A stretch of 10,016 nt of DNA from Coemansia sp. RSA 1804 (taxonomy: Eukaryota > Kickxellomycota > Kickxellomycetes > Kickxellales > Kickxellaceae): assembly GCA_027578815.1 (NCBI GenBank), contig JANBTH010000891.1:1-10016 (forward strand), in the 5' to 3' direction. The notes beneath the pieces were generated by a model. It was not told the DNA's origin. It was given only the letters and a program-made list of their open reading frames with translations, and searched no databases. Positions 6,271 to 10,016 of this stretch are shown here, one piece after another. Positions within the stretch are counted from its first letter, which is position 1; each line of letters begins with the position of its first letter. The position numbers were made by a program, and so were the translations under genes.

Positions 6271-7144
6271 TTGCTTACATGTCTGTCGCACCCTATATAT
6301 TTGTTATCTTTGCTTTTTTAAACATGCTATCCTTCTGCAGAACAGCGGTGCACAGAAAGCGGTAGAATAGCAGTATTTTGCTTGCTGAAAATTGAACACT
6401 ACCACCCAGCCTACTCTTCTACTGCACGAAACAGGGTATTTTCCCAGGACACATTAGCAATTGTGTCTCACTTTTTTTGTACATTGTTTCATCAAAAATA
6501 ACTCTTATTTTTTCTACGACGCGCCACGATAATCAGCAGCGGAGACAATTTAAAAAGCACAATGCGTAGGCATGACGCCCTGACCCACGAAAGAAAGGAG
6601 GAATTTGTGTTTGAAAAGCATAAAAATAGCCAAAACTGAGAAAGTGGGGGAGAGCAAGCTTTGAAAAGGTAAAGAGAATTCATGTCCAGACCACGATTGT
6701 TCTAGCAACGCAGTCGAGGGCATATGACACAACGTAATCATCAAGTACAATGCAGCCAAGAGTAATGCAAAAGAGAAAGAAAGAGCGGATCAAGGTACGC
6801 TTTAATGCACCAAAACATGAGGCATTCCAAAACAGCACAAATAAGAAAAAAGTCAGGAAGAAAAAGAGAAAAGGAAATGGGGAAGAAGCATTAAAAAAAG
6901 CATGCGCTTTAAGCTTGTCGGACATTTGTCATCATAGCGCAACAAAAAAAGTAGCACGAGCACAAGATTATATCTTTCTCTCTCTGTCGTTATTCTAATA
7001 GTACCTTTTTTTTCTATTTCATACTTTTTTTCTTATCCATTCTGTATTATTTTATATATTTTCCAGTACCGAGCTATAATACCATAGACACTTGCCATTG
7101 CTCACAATATCCATCTCTCCGCCATTGATTTAGATATACAGAGC
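6252..7144. other. 0.9 kb intergenic region: MFS 3' flank and TCP11/SOK1 promoter
   Basis: No credible gene is present. Lys-rich and Phe/Leu-rich small ORFs here are by-products of skewed composition. No perfect AATAAA follows the transporter. From about 6760 to 6905 the + strand is strongly purine-rich (53 of 60 bases at 6841-6900). From about 6970 to 7066 it turns pyrimidine-rich (33 of 40 at 7001-7040), with TTTTATATATTTTCCAG ending at 7066. That end could be the acceptor of a 5'-UTR intron or simply a fungal T/C-rich promoter. An in-frame TAG at 7085-7087 precedes the next gene's ATG. Confidence 0.55.
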
Positions 7145-10016
7145 ATGGACACAAGACAGGGAGCAACCAAGGACAAGGCATTGCCAGAAGCCCCGCGGGA
7201 AGCAGCACAGAAGCGGCGGCCCTCCTTGGGGGCGGAGGATGAGGCAGGGAAGATGGATGGCCAAAGCAAGGCACGCAACAGCGGACAGGCACTGAAGCGA
7301 CGCAACATGGTCCAGTCGTGGAAGCACCACTACAGCAGCAACAGCAATAGCAATAGCAGCAATAGTAGCGGCGGCAGTGAAGGCAGCCGAGGGTTGGCGA
7401 GCAACGAGCAGGCGGTGGTTCCCGAGCCGGGGTACTCGGGGTCAAGCGCCGGGTCCGAGGGCGAGGCAGGATCCAGCGTCAGCGCCAGTCCGCAGGGCAC
7501 CAGCAGCGAGCCGACGGATCTGGCGGCGGCGGCGGCGGCGGAGATGGCAGCAGTGCGGATCCAGCGCGCATGGCGCACGCATGTGGTTTGCGCGGCAACG
7601 GCAGCGTGGACGGCGTGTGGGGTGACGGTGGAGCGGCTGCGTGCGCTTGGCTTTGACGAGGCCACGCAGCTGATGCGGCGGCCGGCGGTTGTGCGTGGCG
7701 CCGCACAGCTGCTGCACACGCTTCTGGCACAGGCGTCATGTGATTCGTCGCCGCTGTTGCCATGTGCGCCCGAGCAGCAGCTATCGTCATCGCCTGCTGA
7801 TGGCGACCAGGAGGAGGAGGAGCTGGCGCCATGTGCTGCGCCTGGGCGGACCTTTGTTGCCGCGCATCTGTTTGCCGCGCATCCGGGGCTCCTTGCCACC
7901 GGCGATGCGGCGCTGGACGCTATGGTTGAGGCCGCCGCAACCACGACGACCCAGGTCTTTGAGCACTTTGTGGCTGGCCTATCCAACTCACATGCCGACT
8001 CCAGCAATGGCACCACCGTCCGTGGCCACCAGGCGCCAGACGACCGCAAAAACGTTAACAGCTGGCCGGCCAGGCTGTACTCGTTTGCATCCAGCTTCCA
8101 CGCCTTTGCCGTTGCACTGGACTCGTGGAAGCGCGCCGACTCAAAGAAGCTGTTATCGGCAATGGAGCGCCACTACCTGGAGCTCGATCGGCTGTGGCAG
8201 TCGGTGCAGCGCAGAACGCTTGGCCAGGGCGACGAGTCCTGGCGAGTAAGCATCCACGAGCAGCGGGCCGCGCTTGTTGATCGGGTGCGCACACTGGGCG
8301 GCCAGCGCGCTGTTGAGCAGCTGGTTCGGCGGCAGCGCCACCTGCGTCTCACCTATCCCGATCCACAACCGTCGCGGACGCCGTCGCTCCCGCACCAGTC
8401 GGAGGAGCCAACACGTAGCGGTGGGTCAGATGCTGGTGGAACCGCTGACTCGATGACGCGCACTGATTCGCATCACGACGATGCATCGCCTACGGATGCG
8501 GTGGTGGCCAAGGCGGTGGCTGATCCGGCCGCGGCTCAGGTGGACCGGATTCTGGGCAACTTTGACCTTACTGCATCGGCGGCACTGGAGGACGCATCGC
8601 TTGCGCATGAGCTGGTTCTGGATCCCACGATGCGACTGCAGCCAATTGAGCAGATAATGCCGGAGGGGTCCACTATTCAGCACACGGTGGCACAGCTGTT
8701 CTTCGACACCATTGGTCGGGAGATGCTAGCTGGCGGGGACGCAGAGAAGATCCACGAACACGTTGCTAGTCTGTTTGCGTATATGCGGAGAGAGTTGCGG
8801 ACGATCACTCCGCCTGCCAGCGATGCGCGCCGGACCGTCGATAGAGAGCTCGATCCCAAATGGATCGCCCGTCTGATGGATGCTGGCGCGTACAGTGAGA
8901 TTGCGCCCAGACTGGCTGGTGCGGTGCGACTGATCCGCAGCGTGTGTGCGCCTCTACGTGACGCTGAGGTTGACGCAGCAGCTGAAAAACTGGCATCAGT
9001 GGACACTAGCACACTGGGCGGCCACACAGCATCCGCAGACAGCAATGGCTGCGTTGCCGGTCTTCTGGAGGCTGTCGGCGATGCGATTAGTCTGATCCAC
9101 AGAGTGCGGGCCGACGCTCTTAACCACCAGCTGGACACCGTGGTGCGGCCCTGGCTGCGGGCCCATGCGGCCGAGTACGAGCGCTCCAAGCTGGACCAGC
9201 ATCTGAGCCACACCTACAACGGCGACAACCAGCAGATAATTGAGGCAACCACCGGATGGATGCGCAACGTCGTCAACCGAGACCAACACCAAGACTTCTC
9301 CGAACGTTGTACTGTGGTGCAGGACGACCCACGCAGTCTCACTCCGAAGCACGTGTTCTGGGAATCGCTTCTTGATCTATGCTTTGAGCCGGTGGCTGTC
9401 AATGCATCGCGCGTGCCATTGACACTTTCGATGGACACTGGTCGTATCGGCGCCATACAGAACGACATTCAGGTGGTCTTGAGTGCTGGCGCCCTATGCA
9501 TGCTGGCCCGTTCAATTGCGCGCACAAACACGGGTGTCTCGTTGACCGATTCGCGGGTAATGCAACTGGCCACCGATGCTCACGGCCTGCTTGCCGACCG
9601 CAGTGTTACCATGTCTCGGGTTGTTGCGCTTGTTCTCGAGACCGTGAGACAACCGCCTGATTCCGCAGCGTCTTCTACACGCAGAAATGATACTGCTGCA
9701 CTTGGCACGCTGACCGAGCGGCTGGTACGCAAGACGCTGACAAAGGAAGATCCCATCTATGCTTCAATGGAACGCCACCTGCGGTCATTCCTTTTGCAGC
9801 GTCTGTGCGATGACGATACCCCTGCTCAGCTAGCGCGCAGACTCGATGCCTCTAAGCAGCCAATTGCTGCCCAGCTGAAGAAGTTTGGCCTGAACATCCT
9901 TTCCCAAAGCGTGTGCGATCTGCTGGTGCGGCTGAACCAACTCGGGTCGTTTAACTGGCAGGTGTGCTCGATCTGGTACGCCAAGGTTCCTGGCCTTGCT
10001 CCTGTGTCATCTGATA
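7145..10016 (+). CDS. SOK1: TCP11/Sok1 family protein (partial, runs off the window end)
   Basis: An uninterrupted 957-codon frame from ATG 7145 to the window edge, with no stop. The first 130 residues are low-complexity (Ser/Asn run 64-75, Ala run 127-132). An IQ-like calmodulin-binding motif, VRIQRAWR, follows at 137-144. Next come helical segments typical of fungal and plant TCP11 proteins: AAHLFAAHPGLL, then ERHYLELDRLWQSV. The Tcp11 domain runs from about 475 to beyond the edge: LAHELVLDP (486-494), CAPLRDAEV (601-609), HAAEYER (674-680), and a late DPIYASMERHLRSFL segment. The family includes yeast Sok1, which suppresses loss of PKA activity, and mouse TCP11, linked to cAMP signalling in sperm; the molecular activity is unknown. 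The segment seen last resembles the usual C-terminal part, so the stop is probably not far beyond 10016. The start is the first ATG after an in-frame TAG (7085-7087). The gene is much more GC-rich than its neighbours. Confidence 0.88.
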   Translation, partial: MDTRQGATKDKALPEAPREAAQKRRPSLGAEDEAGKMDGQSKARNSGQALKRRNMVQSWKHHYSSNSNSNSSNSSGGSEGSRGLASNEQAVVPEPGYSGSSAGSEGEAGSSVSASPQGTSSEPTDLAAAAAAEMAAVRIQRAWRTHVVCAATAAWTACGVTVERLRALGFDEATQLMRRPAVVRGAAQLLHTLLAQASCDSSPLLPCAPEQQLSSSPADGDQEEEELAPCAAPGRTFVAAHLFAAHPGLLATGDAALDAMVEAAATTTTQVFEHFVAGLSNSHADSSNGTTVRGHQAPDDRKNVNSWPARLYSFASSFHAFAVALDSWKRADSKKLLSAMERHYLELDRLWQSVQRRTLGQGDESWRVSIHEQRAALVDRVRTLGGQRAVEQLVRRQRHLRLTYPDPQPSRTPSLPHQSEEPTRSGGSDAGGTADSMTRTDSHHDDASPTDAVVAKAVADPAAAQVDRILGNFDLTASAALEDASLAHELVLDPTMRLQPIEQIMPEGSTIQHTVAQLFFDTIGREMLAGGDAEKIHEHVASLFAYMRRELRTITPPASDARRTVDRELDPKWIARLMDAGAYSEIAPRLAGAVRLIRSVCAPLRDAEVDAAAEKLASVDTSTLGGHTASADSNGCVAGLLEAVGDAISLIHRVRADALNHQLDTVVRPWLRAHAAEYERSKLDQHLSHTYNGDNQQIIEATTGWMRNVVNRDQHQDFSERCTVVQDDPRSLTPKHVFWESLLDLCFEPVAVNASRVPLTLSMDTGRIGAIQNDIQVVLSAGALCMLARSIARTNTGVSLTDSRVMQLATDAHGLLADRSVTMSRVVALVLETVRQPPDSAASSTRRNDTAALGTLTERLVRKTLTKEDPIYASMERHLRSFLLQRLCDDDTPAQLARRLDASKQPIAAQLKKFGLNILSQSVCDLLVRLNQLGSFNWQVCSIWYAKVPGLAPVSSD
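7334..7378 (+). repeat. AGC/AAT-rich trinucleotide tract encoding Ser/Asn run
   Basis: Fifteen codons mainly AGC and AAT, ending in GGC GGC AGT, encode a Ser/Asn/Gly stretch (residues 64-78) in the disordered N-terminus of the TCP11-like protein. It is an imperfect microsatellite that keeps the frame. Confidence 0.85.
7523..7540 (+). repeat. (GCG)6 microsatellite encoding polyalanine
   Basis: Six perfect GCG codons give Ala127-Ala132, directly before the helix that carries the IQ-like motif. The tract is in frame and probably length-variable. Confidence 0.9.

Noticed and set aside
6750..6998. 82-codon Lys/Arg-rich ORF
   Set aside because: Its composition comes from the purine tract; it shows no domain, and splicing at GTACGC (6793) to 7066 leads quickly to a stop.
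7330..8049. 239-codon minus-strand ORF and the 186-codon + ORF at 7689-8249
   Set aside because: Both are low-complexity by-products of the GC-rich TCP11-like coding frame, which stays open to the window end and shows Tcp11 motifs.

Overview
The window reads as a nuclear genome segment of a fungus. It holds compact genes with short GT-AG introns (about 80-160 nt), AT-rich intergenic DNA and no bacterial operon signals. A COP9 signalosome subunit, a borealin/Nbl1-type protein, a 5-hydroxyisourate hydrolase and a Sok1/TCP11-type protein fit a filamentous or early-diverging fungus better than a reduced yeast such as Saccharomyces, which lacks a canonical CSN7 and the urate pathway. The GC-rich coding sequence, CTAAT-like branch points and metazoan-like features (a PSI-like loop in a transporter, a YRGS-ending HIU hydrolase) would suit an early-diverging lineage such as Kickxellomycotina. 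That placement is inference only.

Layout. 1-69 (+): last 22 codons of an upstream gene. 559-1568 (+): COP9 signalosome subunit 7 in three exons; intron 1 contains a perfect AG|GTATGT junction that divides it into halves of 80 and 81 nt. 1878-2342 (-): borealin-N/Nbl1-like chromosomal passenger protein, convergent with CSN7. 2343-2821: divergent promoter region with a CGGTTCGA direct repeat and a 36-codon upstream ORF. 2822-3187 (+): 5-hydroxyisourate hydrolase. 3188-4515: 1.3 kb AT-rich intergenic DNA with several short palindromes but no credible gene. 4516-6251 (+): two-exon, 529-residue sugar/inositol-type MFS transporter with a six-cysteine PSI-like insert in the TM9-TM10 loop. 6252-7144: intergenic, with a switch from a purine-rich to a pyrimidine-rich tract. 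7145-10016 (+): TCP11/Sok1-family protein with an IQ-like motif, intronless over the 957 codons seen and cut by the window end.

The genes do not form an obvious pathway: protein turnover control (CSN7), mitosis (Nbl1), purine catabolism (HIU hydrolase), solute uptake (MFS) and a cAMP/PKA-linked family (TCP11/Sok1). There is no mobile element, CRISPR array, rRNA or convincing tRNA, and I see no new multi-gene system. The most interesting points are the zero-length-exon junction in the CSN7 intron and the transporter, which combines an inositol-transporter-like extracellular PSI loop with altered substrate-site and loop motifs.
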